Of a stretch of 64,000 nt of DNA, positions 25,895 to 34,869 are shown piece by piece. Under the pieces are notes generated by a model. That model did not search any database and had not been told where the DNA came from. It was given only the letters and a program-made list of their open reading frames with translations. The stretch spans positions 3,616,501 through 3,680,500 of the forward strand of contig NZ_JAPJZK010000001.1 in assembly GCF_026309355.1 (NCBI RefSeq). The letters run 5' to 3'. The position numbers and the translations under genes were made by a program. Within the stretch, counting starts at the first letter, position 1. Each line of letters opens with the position of its first letter. Origin of the DNA: Spartinivicinus marinus. Its GTDB lineage: Bacteria > Pseudomonadota > Gammaproteobacteria > Pseudomonadales > Zooshikellaceae.

Positions 25895-26710
25895 TCAAAG
25901 CGATTTAATGTGCTGGATTGAAAAAGGCTTGGTTTCAATGCCAGTATAAAGTGTTCGATGTGGAAATGGTACTTCAATGTTGTTTTCGTCAAAAGCCTCT
26001 TTAACCCGCTGAATAATGCCATTTTTTAAGGCTAAAAAGTCTTCACGATTAGCCCAAGCTGAAAGTTGGATATTAATGACAGAATCACTAAACCCTTGTA
26101 ATATATAGAGGCTCTGGATATTCTCAACACAGGTGATAGTCATTAGCTACTTTTAATAGAACTTACTTAACTTTGGATAAGTCCTCTTTATAAGCCTCGT
26201 CAACCACTAAGTCAAAAGACGGATTGGAAAACGGGTGAGTGTAGTGACCCCTAATTTTATGATTGTTTCGTTAGGAATTCTCACAAATAAATTATCAAAA
26301 GTACGTGATTTTATTGATAATAAGTCATTAGCAAGCACTTCTCCGGTTGTTGAACTAACCTTTATAACATCGCCTACACCAAATGACTTTTCACCGAGAA
26401 AAAATAAACCACTGATTATATTTGAAGCGGAAGTTTGTGAAGCAAAGCCAATAGTAACAGATAAGATACCTGCGGTACTAAGAATAACACCTAAATCTAC
26501 ATTGATTTGTTGTAGGGCAGTAATGATAAAAAGTGCGACGATAAGGTAGAAACTAATTCTTTGAAACAGTAATGACTGGTGCAGAGTCAATTTGTCCTTG
26601 CTTAATCTGGAGGCTTCCTTGGTAGAGAGCTTAGCTAAAATAAAGCCAATGATAATAAAAGCAATACTGATAAGTATCTGGCTAAAAGCTAAGCTACTTA
26701 GTGTTTCCAT
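25895..26710 (-). pseudogene. Frameshifted second copy of the MscS channel gene
   Basis: Residues encoded by 26710-26207 (METLSSLAFSQIL onward) match the N-terminal two thirds of the MscS protein at 14243-15064. 26143-25895 match its C-terminal part (LQGFSDSVINIQLSAWANREDF, PFPHRTLYTG). Between them, at about 26144-26225, the frame is broken by small deletions near the DKDLTKVKQ-type region. The pore helix is retained but a functional full-length channel cannot be made. It is a decayed duplicate of the pair at 14-16 kb. Confidence 0.9.
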
Positions 26711-26744
26711 AGTTGTGCAAAATTGTGATTCAACAAAGGGTTAA

Positions 26745-27365
26745 TTAGGAAAAGAATACTTCGTATGCTCGGGTAATAAACTTCTCTTCAGTTAATGATT
26801 ACTGATTAACAAACGCATGGGTTTTACTGGTATAATAAAGTTCACCTTCTAGGTGTGTTGGGTCCAAACCAGGTATTCGACAACTCTCGGATAGGTAGTT
26901 CGTGTAGTGTTAGATAATCGTTTTATTGTTTTTAACACTCTCTATTGTAGGGCTTTTAACCCTAACTCGAAGCCACAACGCTGCGCTGATATAAAGGGTA
27001 ATCTGTTCCTCTAGCATTAAGGTTATGCTGACAATCGGTTTGGCTACCAGGTTTCGATCTGGCAGTATAGGAGTAATTATCAGGTCTTTATGGGTGCGAC
27101 TAAAGACAAAGCGCTTAAAATTGTCAGCATCGGTTAAGTCGCATTCTCCGCACCAAGTTGATACATCATTTCTCTCTGCTTCAGGGTTTAAATTAAAATG
27201 CTTGTAATGGACTTGCCATTCACGTTGTTGACGCTTCAAACTAAATAGCAATGTACCAAAATCCCAGACTTGATTTTTTCCCACAGCTAAAGTCATTTCT
27301 CCCCACCACTTGGTGGAGCTACTTGTTTCTAGCGTAAGTTGATTGATGTTGGTGTTCATTTGCAT
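26745..27365 (-). pseudogene. Internally deleted second copy of the MscS-paired unknown gene
   Basis: 27365-26910 encode the first 150 residues of a copy of the 319-residue protein at 15098-16057 (TKWWGEMTLAVGKNQVWDFG). The rest is decayed: 26800-26905 retain disrupted sequence for the TWFGPNTLEGELCYASKTHALVNQ part. 26745-26792 still encode the final TEEKFITRAYEVFFS and stop, so about 100 residues between them have been lost. Spacing to the mscS copy (34 bases) is the same as in the intact pair. Confidence 0.88.
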
Positions 27366-27535
27366 AGTGCTTAAATATTCATAAAGGTAGATGTCAGTTG
27401 TAGTTTAATTTTTATTAACAAAAAGTGAAGCGCTATATTGTTGCTTTGCCCAAAAATAATATGATTCGATGAAGTGCTCAGTTTAATACGTCTATAATAA
27501 CCTAACTTATCATGCTCGTATGGAAAAGTTTTGAT

Positions 27536-28939
27536 ATGGCAACAATAAAGTTTATTGGAGCTGCTCAAGAGGTAACAGGTTCTTGTCATTTATTGGAGTC
27601 CTCTGTTACCGGTAAAGTGCTGCTGGATTGTGGAATGCATCAGGGGGGAGATGCTGTAGAAAGGTTGCAACATGAATCATTTTTGTTTGATCCAAGACAA
27701 ATTGATACAGTTATTCTTTCCCATGCGCATATTGATCACTCAGGATTATTACCGAAGTTAGTGCATGAAGGGTTTAAAGGCAAAATATATTGCACAGAGG
27801 CAACGGCTGAACTGCTTGATATTATGCTGAATGATTCTACTAACCTTTATCTGCGTGACCTGGAAAAAGAAAACTTGCGACGTGCTAGAAGAGGGAAAAA
27901 AACCTTAAAGCCGCAGATTGTATCAAGTGATGTGGGTAAGGTGTTAAAGCTTTGTAAACCACAGCCTTATAATAAGCCGTTTGCTTTCTCTGATAATGCA
28001 ACTGTTGCTTTTCATGATGCAGGTCATATTTTGGGTTCAGCTATTATTGAAATTAAACTTCAGGAAAAGCAGCAACAAAAAACTCTAGTATTTTCAGGTG
28101 ACTTGGGCAAAAAAAATACAGTGCTAATGAATGACCCAATGACACTTACCCAAGCTGATGTGGTGCTGATGGAAGGCACTTATGGCAATCGCGATCATCG
28201 TTCTCTTGATAATACCATTGACCAACTAAGGGATATTCTACAAGAAGCTTGGGATGATGGCGGTAATGTTTTAATTCCTGCATTCGCGGTTGGTAGAACC
28301 CAGGAGCTTTTGTTTTATTTAGGTTGCTTGAACCATGAAGGTGTCTTGGATAATTGGCATGTATATCTGGATAGCCCCATGGCAATTCAAGTAACCCGAA
28401 TTTATGATCGCTGGTTGCGCACTTTGGATTGTGAAGGTATTAAACCACTTTGTTCAGGTGATCAAACGTTATTAGGCAAATTTCTTCCTAAACTTCATTT
28501 AACTGTAAAGCCAGAGGAATCTATGGCCATCAACAATATAAAAAATGGCGCTATTATTATTGCGGGTAGTGGTATGTGTACTGGGGGGCGGATTAGACAT
28601 CACTTTAAACAGCGGATTTGGAATAAACTTAATCGGATTATTTTTGTAGGGTTTCAGGCGTATGGGACGCTTGGTCGGATTTTGGTTGATGGTGTCAAAC
28701 ATATACGACTGTTTGGTGACGAGTATGTTGTAAAGGCTCATATTGAAACCTTAGGAGGCTTTTCTGCGCACGCTGGACAAACTGAATTAATTGAGTGGAT
28801 CAGCCAATTTAAAAATAATCCCCGTATTATGTTGGTGCATGGTGAACCTGAAGCGCTGGATGCACTCTCTCAAAAATTGTGGGATGAAAAGGGGATACAA
28901 ACAGATATTCCCCAACGGGGTCAAAGCCTAGCGTTTTAA
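27536..28939 (+). CDS. Beta-CASP metallo-beta-lactamase-fold RNA nuclease
   Basis: About 467 residues from the ATG at 27536 (MATIKFIGAAQEVTGS, the usual start); an earlier ATG at 27512 would add eight atypical residues. It has the metallo-beta-lactamase motif SHAHIDHSG (residues about 62-70), FHDAGHILGS and GDLG metal ligands. Also present are the beta-CASP insert with DSPMA, GSGMCTGGRI and the terminal GGFSAHAGQ histidine motif. Relatives include CPSF-73-like and YSH1-type bacterial exo/endoribonucleases. A cytoplasmic role in RNA processing or decay is likely; the substrate is unknown. Confidence 0.9.
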   Translation: MATIKFIGAAQEVTGSCHLLESSVTGKVLLDCGMHQGGDAVERLQHESFLFDPRQIDTVILSHAHIDHSGLLPKLVHEGFKGKIYCTEATAELLDIMLNDSTNLYLRDLEKENLRRARRGKKTLKPQIVSSDVGKVLKLCKPQPYNKPFAFSDNATVAFHDAGHILGSAIIEIKLQEKQQQKTLVFSGDLGKKNTVLMNDPMTLTQADVVLMEGTYGNRDHRSLDNTIDQLRDILQEAWDDGGNVLIPAFAVGRTQELLFYLGCLNHEGVLDNWHVYLDSPMAIQVTRIYDRWLRTLDCEGIKPLCSGDQTLLGKFLPKLHLTVKPEESMAINNIKNGAIIIAGSGMCTGGRIRHHFKQRIWNKLNRIIFVGFQAYGTLGRILVDGVKHIRLFGDEYVVKAHIETLGGFSAHAGQTELIEWISQFKNNPRIMLVHGEPEALDALSQKLWDEKGIQTDIPQRGQSLAF

Positions 28940-28940
28940 G

Positions 28941-28964
28941 CTCCTGACATAATGCTGTCAGGAG
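28941..28964 (+). terminator. Hairpin after the beta-CASP gene
   Basis: Perfect 9-base arms CTCCTGACA (28941-28949) and TGTCAGGAG (28956-28964) immediately after the stop codon; the downstream tract is T-poor (TATTACTGTATATT). Confidence 0.6.
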
Positions 28965-29017
28965 TATTACTGTATATTGGTAAGAGACTCATAAAAATTA
29001 ATTAGGAAATCTAGTTT

Positions 29018-29434
29018 ATGGCAAAATATGAAGGAAGTTGTGGGTGTGGTCATGTCAAGTATGCGTTTGAGGGGGAGCCGATTAACGCTGCATTTTGCTA
29101 CTGTAAAGAGTGCCAGAAGCATACAGGGTCAGATAAGTGGTTCGGATTATGGGTACCCAAAGATAAATTTGCCTTTACCAAAGGGGAAACCAAGTCTTAT
29201 ACCCGTAAAGGAGACTCTAGTAAAGATATACACCATCAGTTTTGTAGCCGTTGCGGTACGACAGTCTGTGTTGAGGTGACAGTAGCTGGGTTTTACTCTG
29301 TTTCTGCGTCAACATTAGATGACAGCTCTCACTTTTCTCCGAAAATGGCTATTTATACCGCCTCAGCACCTAAGTGGGCAGTATTTCCAGAGGATGTCCC
29401 TAAGTTTGATATTTTACCGCCAGAGTTTAGTTAG
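29018..29434 (+). CDS. GFA (glutathione-dependent formaldehyde-activating, CENP-V fold) family protein
   Basis: A 138-residue single-domain protein with the complete zinc-cysteine set of the GFA/CENP-V fold: SCGCGHVKYAFEG, FCYCKECQKHTGS and FCSRCGTTVCVE. The named family member helps form S-hydroxymethylglutathione, but most homologues have no proven activity. Start ATG at 29018 behind TTAGGAAA. It lies about 80 bases after the beta-CASP gene, with a hairpin between them, so it may have its own promoter. Confidence 0.85.
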   Translation: MAKYEGSCGCGHVKYAFEGEPINAAFCYCKECQKHTGSDKWFGLWVPKDKFAFTKGETKSYTRKGDSSKDIHHQFCSRCGTTVCVEVTVAGFYSVSASTLDDSSHFSPKMAIYTASAPKWAVFPEDVPKFDILPPEFS

Positions 29435-29462
29435 TAAAGTCTTCCATAAGAGAGGTTGTCGC

Positions 29463-29498
29463 AAAAAAGTGCTAAAGGCCATCCATGGCCTTTAGCAC
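29463..29498 (-). terminator. Strong terminator for the haem-motif gene
   Basis: Perfect 14-base arms GTGCTAAAGGCCAT (29469-29482) and ATGGCCTTTAGCAC (29485-29498). On the minus strand this is followed by TTTTTTGC, giving a textbook intrinsic terminator 25 bases beyond the stop at 29523. Confidence 0.9.
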
Positions 29499-29522
29499 AG
29501 CGGAAGAATCCATATCAAACAA

Positions 29523-31868
29523 CTAACGCACACTAGCAGTAATTGTGATGCCTTTGTGGGCTGATACTGCAGGTAGCGTAATTAAATAGTCTTTGCCTGC
29601 TTTTGCATTTTTAATCGTTACTTTTTCTGTGTTACCTGGATTAGTAGAGCCAAATACAATATCAGGTCTTGATTCGTAATGCTCCTCATGAGGAAATTGG
29701 CCTAAATCAGCTGATACTAATAAATCGGCATTACCTGTGCCTCCTTTCATTGTAATTTCCAACGTTTTGCCAGCATCAGTTTGAGGTAGGCGAATGTAAT
29801 AGTGCCGGTAGTGGTCTTTATTAGGAGCAGGAGTGACACATAATGGTTTGCTGTCGAAAATGGCCACATCATGACTTGGCTTTTGATGAGCACAGGCCCC
29901 CTGGCCGTTGTCATGATCGCCATGGTCATCGCCATCACTATCTTGATAGTCTGCAGTTAGTGTTACACCAGAAAAATCTTTGTCACTATTTAATAGTACA
30001 TACCAAGAGCCAGCTAATCCCATTTTGGGATTTTTAAATAAGCAAGTTTCGTTTGTGCCATGTTCAAGTGGACGGCAGTCAAATTGAGTTAAATTTGGCT
30101 TTTTGTTATGCCTGACATAAAGATCAACATCGCCTTGGCCACCTTCAACTGAAAACTTAAGATTGCTGGGTTTTCCATGAACATGAATGGTATACAGCTG
30201 TTGTTTACCTTGGCTATCATTCAAATTGCTCGCGGGCTTTCCTTTGAACAAAGGCTTTACAGGTAGTCGATTAATATCATCATCGGGAGGCGTGGGTTTG
30301 TCATTGTCATCCCCGTCATCGGGTGGATTGGGTTTGTCGTTGTCGCCATCTCCATCATCGGGAGGATTTGGCTTATCATGATCATCGCCATCATCCGGTG
30401 GATTGGGTTTATTATTGTCATCTCCATTATCAGGAGGAGTGGGTTTGTCATCATCAGGTTTGGATGGTGTTCCTATAGTGTCTTCACTAATATTTTCAGA
30501 TAGTAAGTTGCAGAAGGAAGTAGTGATATAATCCATGCTTTGATGAATTCTTAAGTAATCAATGTCGTAGTAGCTTTCTCTTGCTGTTTGTCTGGCTTCA
30601 TTACGTAGCGTAAAGTTCGCAAAAAGTTTATGAGTTAGATGGTCTTTGAGTGTTGAAAAGGGATTGCCGCAACTCGTCATAGACCAGGATGAAGGGTTAC
30701 CTGCCAATATTGCATTTAGCTGGTTATTTTCTTTAGCTAATTCCATTAAAATGGCTAAATCGATGACTTCTCTTAAACGGCCAACACCTGTATTCCAATC
30801 TAAGTCTTGGCGTTTGACGTCTTCAGTTGATAATTTATGTAGAGGTAGCTCATGTTTAGGATCTAATCCCCATAAGCTTAATATGTCACTCCAATGAGCT
30901 GATCCATTATAACCTGTGGTTTTACCTTTTTTACTTTCAATTAGCTGTTTAATTTTATCCTTAGCTTGTTGGCTTAATACACCTGCTGATGTATCACAAT
31001 AACTAAGGGCTAAGTACTCTTCTCGCAAACCATTATAATTAGCTGATTTTTTTGCTCGTTTGTGAATACTACTAGCAACCGCCCCGGCCAACTCATTGTT
31101 AAAAATAGTAAGCGCTGGTCCATATACATGGTTGGGTAAGTGCATTGCAGTACCTGCTTTATCGAAATAATAGTCAGGAATTTTTAACTGATGAAAACGT
31201 TCGTTATTTTGTTGGCCTTGTTTAATTCGGGTTAATGTTGCTGCTTGACGGTTTGTAATTTTTTCATTGCCGCGGCCATCATCTGAAAATATACCCGGCC
31301 AGTCTAGATATTCCCCCCAAAAAGGTCTTGCCGGTTTACCGTGGCATTCTTGGCAATCAGTGTCATTTTTACCCATTTTAGGGGTGCCACTACTGAAGTC
31401 TAAAGCTCTAAACACCCAATTTCCTTTATTGTCAAGGTGAGCTATATCGACAATCTCATAGCGAGGATCAGATTTTTTAGTGCTGATATTAACCATAAAA
31501 CGAGCATCTGAACCAAACATTAATAAACCAGGGTGATTAATATCGGTTTGCCCTAGTGCTCGGGATTTTTCAATGATTGAATAGTTCTTATGCATACTGT
31601 CGGGTAATGCATCAATAAACTCTTTAGCATTGCGAATACCTTTTTCCTTAATAAAAGGCATGACTTTATTTATATCTAATGGCAGTTTCCCATTAGGTGA
31701 GCCTGGGTCTGGATTTGGAATAGGCACAGCAAATTTTTCAGGGGCTGGTGGGCATGTATTTGCATGGCTGACAGAGCAAATTAATGAAACGCATAGGCTA
31801 AGTAGTAAGGGTGAACAAAAAGCTTTAGATGGCTTCGTCACTTTATTATTTAATGTTTTTATACGCAT
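29523..31868 (-). CDS. Secreted protein with one haem c motif and two PPC-like domains
   Basis: A 781-residue protein with a signal peptide (about residues 1-36, ending VSHA). A single CxxCH haem-attachment motif (DCQECHGKP) lies near residue 172 in a region of about 430 residues with no clear family. Residues about 470-530 are a low-complexity linker made of repeated DKPNPPDDGDD-like units. Two PPC-type (bacterial pre-peptidase C-terminal) beta domains follow: QLYTIHVHGKPSNLKFSVEG...GDVDLYVRH and HYRHYYIRLPQ...GNADLLVSADLG. PPC domains usually aid secretion or binding of extracellular enzymes. Covalent haem is likely, the reaction unknown; it may be an extracellular oxidoreductase. Confidence 0.7.
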   Translation of the reverse strand: MRIKTLNNKVTKPSKAFCSPLLLSLCVSLICSVSHANTCPPAPEKFAVPIPNPDPGSPNGKLPLDINKVMPFIKEKGIRNAKEFIDALPDSMHKNYSIIEKSRALGQTDINHPGLLMFGSDARFMVNISTKKSDPRYEIVDIAHLDNKGNWVFRALDFSSGTPKMGKNDTDCQECHGKPARPFWGEYLDWPGIFSDDGRGNEKITNRQAATLTRIKQGQQNNERFHQLKIPDYYFDKAGTAMHLPNHVYGPALTIFNNELAGAVASSIHKRAKKSANYNGLREEYLALSYCDTSAGVLSQQAKDKIKQLIESKKGKTTGYNGSAHWSDILSLWGLDPKHELPLHKLSTEDVKRQDLDWNTGVGRLREVIDLAILMELAKENNQLNAILAGNPSSWSMTSCGNPFSTLKDHLTHKLFANFTLRNEARQTARESYYDIDYLRIHQSMDYITTSFCNLLSENISEDTIGTPSKPDDDKPTPPDNGDDNNKPNPPDDGDDHDKPNPPDDGDGDNDKPNPPDDGDDNDKPTPPDDDINRLPVKPLFKGKPASNLNDSQGKQQLYTIHVHGKPSNLKFSVEGGQGDVDLYVRHNKKPNLTQFDCRPLEHGTNETCLFKNPKMGLAGSWYVLLNSDKDFSGVTLTADYQDSDGDDHGDHDNGQGACAHQKPSHDVAIFDSKPLCVTPAPNKDHYRHYYIRLPQTDAGKTLEITMKGGTGNADLLVSADLGQFPHEEHYESRPDIVFGSTNPGNTEKVTIKNAKAGKDYLITLPAVSAHKGITITASVR

Positions 31869-32153
31869 GTTAGGCTCTCACTTCAGTTTGCTGAATTATA
31901 TGAAAACCATAAGTAGCTATTGATATAACTAGTACACAAATAAGTACAAGACATATTAGATACACTTCTCAAAATATTTATTGCTCAAAAAAACTGTGTT
32001 ATGGAGTTGTTATCTTTACATTTGAGATTATTTGAACTATAGGTTTGTGTATACAAATAGTTGTTGAATAAAAATAAATATTGTCTTCTAGAGTAATTCT
32101 TGAGAGACAAGCGTGTAGAGTAAACTTAAAATTTAAGATCATGGCGTAAAATC
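31869..32153. other. Divergent AT-rich promoter gap
   Basis: 285 bases between the divergent genes starting at 31868 and 32154. AT-rich throughout, with no ORF or repeat I can support. Confidence 0.4.
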
Positions 32154-32603
32154 ATGAAATTATACTTTGTTCAGCATGGGATTGCTGCTGCTAAGGAAGT
32201 TGATGAGAACAGGCCTTTATTGGAAATCGGTTATAATGATTCAAATAAAATAGCCATTTATTTAAAGCAGCATAACATTGAGATTAATAAAATATGTCAT
32301 AGCGGCAAGTTGCGGGCTAAACAAACAGCAGAAATATTCTCGAAACAATTAAAGGTTGATAATGTTATTGAAGTGTCAAATATGTCACCAAATGACGATC
32401 CTGACTTTTTAATTGGAGGCTATCTGGAAGAGAAGTGTATGTATGTTGGGCACTTGCCAAACCTGCAAAAAGTGGTTGCTCAATTGGTGGCTGGTGATCA
32501 AGAGAGAGATGTCATTAAGTTTCAAAATTCTGCCATTGTTTGTTTGGAAATAGAAGAGGATAGAGGAAGGGTGTTATGGTTTATACCGCCAAGTATGTGC
32601 TGA
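32154..32603 (+). CDS. SixA-like histidine phosphatase family protein
   Basis: A 149-residue protein of the branch-1 histidine phosphatase fold, close in size to SixA phosphohistidine phosphatase. The N-terminus MKLYFVQHGIA holds the catalytic histidine; the usual RHG is QHG, as in several SixA-like proteins. The second basic motif is HSGKLRAKQTAEIF and the second histidine is in YVGHLPNLQKV. Likely dephosphorylates phosphohistidine on a phosphotransfer protein, but the Arg-to-Gln change makes activity worth testing. Solitary gene. Confidence 0.8.
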   Translation: MKLYFVQHGIAAAKEVDENRPLLEIGYNDSNKIAIYLKQHNIEINKICHSGKLRAKQTAEIFSKQLKVDNVIEVSNMSPNDDPDFLIGGYLEEKCMYVGHLPNLQKVVAQLVAGDQERDVIKFQNSAIVCLEIEEDRGRVLWFIPPSMC

Positions 32604-32616
32604 TAAACTAAATGGC

Positions 32617-32668
32617 TGGGGTGAAGAGCGACGGTAACAAAGCCTAAAAATCATTCGCGAAGAGTATA
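32617..32668 (+). repeat. Half copy of the MITE-like repeat
   Basis: GGCTGGGGTGAAG...CCTAAAAATCATTCGCGAAGAGTATA matches the second half and right terminal repeat of the element at 53295-53421. The left half is missing. Confidence 0.75.
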
Positions 32669-32735
32669 GTATTCTTATCTGGTAGCATGAATCATTAGTG
32701 ATGCCTATAAGAGATTTATTTGATTCGAGCTGTTT

Positions 32736-33038
32736 ATGTATAATTTTATAGCTTCTAACAAAAAGTTAATCTACATAGTTGTTTTAATACTGACTCGATC
32801 TATTCAATGTGTTACAGCTGGAACATTACCGCTAGCTACTGGAGAATGGCCTTCCTTTACATCAAAAGATTTGAAAGGAAAAGGGGTTAATACTCAATTC
32901 ATTACCGCCGTCGTAAAAGAAATGGGGATGGAACCTGAAATCACTTTTTCAGAAAAATTACGACTGTTATTTGATCGAGCTTTAATACGAGTTAATCAAA
33001 AGGGTGTTGAAATAAGTCTAGTGTCCGATATGGAATAA
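32736..33038 (+). pseudogene. Truncated periplasmic solute-binding protein
   Basis: A 100-residue frame starting with a signal peptide (residues 1-28, TAG), then LPLATGEWPSFTSKDLKGKGVNTQFITAVVKEMGMEPEITF. That is the start of type II periplasmic substrate-binding proteins of the amino-acid (PBPb) type. Such proteins normally need about 250 residues, and after about residue 70 the similarity fades (LLFDRALIRVNQKGVEI) and a stop follows. Likely the 5' remnant of a solute-binding gene; it could still be made and exported as a fragment. Confidence 0.6.
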
Positions 33039-33183
33039 CAGGATATTCTTCCGCCGCTCTTGAAGTACCATCCCTGGCCCATCAAGAGCTAAAGCGACTT
33101 CCTTGTCGCAGCTATAGAACATCCCGTCACCCCATATCCGCTAGCTTTTACGATAGCCTCAGTTAACTGGGGGAACAGTTGGC

Positions 33184-33777
33184 TTATACTTTTAATGCAT
33201 TACTGCCAATATCAGCATAGTAAGATAATAGCCTTCCATCCCGGTAAAAGTTGCTTTCATCTTGGACGACTGTTATTTTACCTGAGCGGTTAGTTGTGTA
33301 TAGCTTAGATGAAGAGGCTGTTGGTGATTGCTCAATATTATTTCCATAAAATCGATCAAGCTCGGCTTGGCGGGCTGCACGATACGCTTCAATTTCAGGG
33401 TTTTCTTCTGACAGTGACTTATTGATAGCAGACATACCTTCTAACCAGTTAGATGCTTGTACTACTTTAATATTCTCCGGTTTATGCTGGTAAGGGTTTA
33501 TACTAATATCATTAGCAAAGAGAACGACTTTTATTTTATGGCCACGCTGTTTACTGAGCGCGCTATAGAGCTGATCGATATCTTGTTGTCTAAGATTGCT
33601 GCAGCTTAATAGATCCAGGTAGTTAGTTTTTCTATCGATAGCATCTTTAAATGCAGTTTCTAATTGACTTGAGTCAATATGCTGCTTACCTGTATTGTTG
33701 TCAGTTTGCTGAGAGGCGACATCATAGTCTGTTGTTCTGGGCCTAATGCAATCAAAAATTTTCATTAAATTATTCAC
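33184..33777 (-). CDS. Unknown soluble protein
   Basis: A 197-residue protein without signal peptide. Predicted helix and strand pattern in residues 40-125 (DSSQLETAFKDAIDRKTNYLDLLSCSNLRQQDIDQLYSALS, KIKVVLFANDISINPY) and a polar tail. The N-terminus (ASQQTDNNTGKQ) is Ser/Thr/Gln/Asn-rich, like the two candidate effectors of this window, but there is no chaperone gene beside it. No domain recognised; effector status would be speculation. Confidence 0.55.
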   Translation of the reverse strand: MNNLMKIFDCIRPRTTDYDVASQQTDNNTGKQHIDSSQLETAFKDAIDRKTNYLDLLSCSNLRQQDIDQLYSALSKQRGHKIKVVLFANDISINPYQHKPENIKVVQASNWLEGMSAINKSLSEENPEIEAYRAARQAELDRFYGNNIEQSPTASSSKLYTTNRSGKITVVQDESNFYRDGRLLSYYADIGSNALKV

Positions 33778-34130
33778 TTCTCTGTGAGCAGTATTTAAAT
33801 TTTTCCCTTTATACCTATAAACAGTATGAAGCTCTTAAAAAATTAGTCATTTTTTTTGATAAAAAAACTATTTGATCCAAGCTGGAATTGTTTTTTTAGA
33901 CTGTAGTAAGTTGTTGATAACTTATTTGGCTGATTTTTAAAATTTTCTAGGGTTAGTAGACCCTATCAGTAGTTTTCAGTCAAAATAGAAAGGTATAAGT
34001 AGATTTGTTTGATATGTGTAAAATTATTATAATAATATGCTAGCTATTTCTTTGTAAGAGGTAGCTATCTAACTTGTTTGTATCAATTGGATTAGAGGGT
34101 GTTTATTAGTATTTAGGTATATTTAGTAAT
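33778..34130. other. AT-rich divergent gap
   Basis: 353 bases between two divergent hypothetical genes. Strongly AT-rich; no ORF, repeat or clear promoter that I can support. Confidence 0.4.
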
Positions 34131-34430
34131 ATGAAAGTAATAAAAGTATGGAGAGCTATGCTTTATAGAGATGGAGGCTCATATGGCTTTTGCTTTGACT
34201 CTGAAGATGGAAATTGGTATGAATTTTTCTTGAAAAATAGAGCATTTGAAAAAAATGTTGATTGTTACCACTCTCCTGTTATTTATTTTGAGGGGCACAA
34301 TAAAAAAAATGCAGTAAAACACTTGAGTTGGTCTGAAGCTAAGAAGTTTGTTGCCCCATTAAATTACAATAATGAGTGTTTTAAGAGGTTAGTTAGAATT
34401 GTCAATAATGCAGGGAAAATAACTGAGTGA
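34131..34430 (+). CDS. Small unknown protein
   Basis: A 99-residue basic protein with many aromatic residues (KVWRAMLYRDGGSYGFCFDSEDGNWYEFFLKN). No signal peptide or membrane segment. Not recognised. It stands alone, convergent with the three-gene secreted cluster. Compact size and charge are compatible with an immunity-type or structural small protein, but nothing in the context proves it. Confidence 0.45.
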   Translation: MKVIKVWRAMLYRDGGSYGFCFDSEDGNWYEFFLKNRAFEKNVDCYHSPVIYFEGHNKKNAVKHLSWSEAKKFVAPLNYNNECFKRLVRIVNNAGKITE

Positions 34431-34507
34431 TGTTTTAAGATACGGCCGAGACTCTTGATGTATTAAGCAAACAGAAACTCGGCCTAACTCCCTTTATTTG
34501 TAATATT

Positions 34508-34858
34508 TTATAAGCCGCCGGTATATAGTGACTTTAAGCAGTTACTATTTCCATTGCTGTATTTAAAGCAATGATTGCCCCTAATGGAGTGTCGCTGAAC
34601 TGGCCTGGGTAGTTTGTATTCCTGTCTTGCAAGAGATCTTCTGATGATATGATTTGTACCCCCATAGTTATAGTGATCACCTTTTCTCTCAACGAAAGCG
34701 ACACTAACATTCGATATTTTACTCATTTCATTTGGATAAAGTTGTGTTATACAGAATCCTTTGCGATCAGGCGTAACACTACAGCCTTGGTGGGTTGCAT
34801 AAGCATGTTTGGTAAACATACAAACAGTAGAAAATACAACAAAAACGAGTTTATTCAC
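34508..34858 (-). CDS. Small secreted cysteine-containing protein
   Basis: A 116-residue protein with a signal peptide (residues 1-21, ending AYA). The mature part has four cysteines (GCSV, GFCI, NHCF, SNCL), probably two disulfides, and basic stretches. Unknown family. Third gene of a three-gene same-strand cluster of signal-peptide proteins (12 bases after the 223-residue gene). Confidence 0.5.
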   Translation of the reverse strand: MNKLVFVVFSTVCMFTKHAYATHQGCSVTPDRKGFCITQLYPNEMSKISNVSVAFVERKGDHYNYGGTNHIIRRSLARQEYKLPRPVQRHSIRGNHCFKYSNGNSNCLKSLYTGGL

Positions 34859-34869
34859 TAGCTTAACTC

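Noticed and set aside
30187-30454. Low-complexity frames across the Asp/Pro linker
   Set aside because: They are out-of-frame readings of the repeated linker in the haem-motif gene, made open by its repetitive codons.
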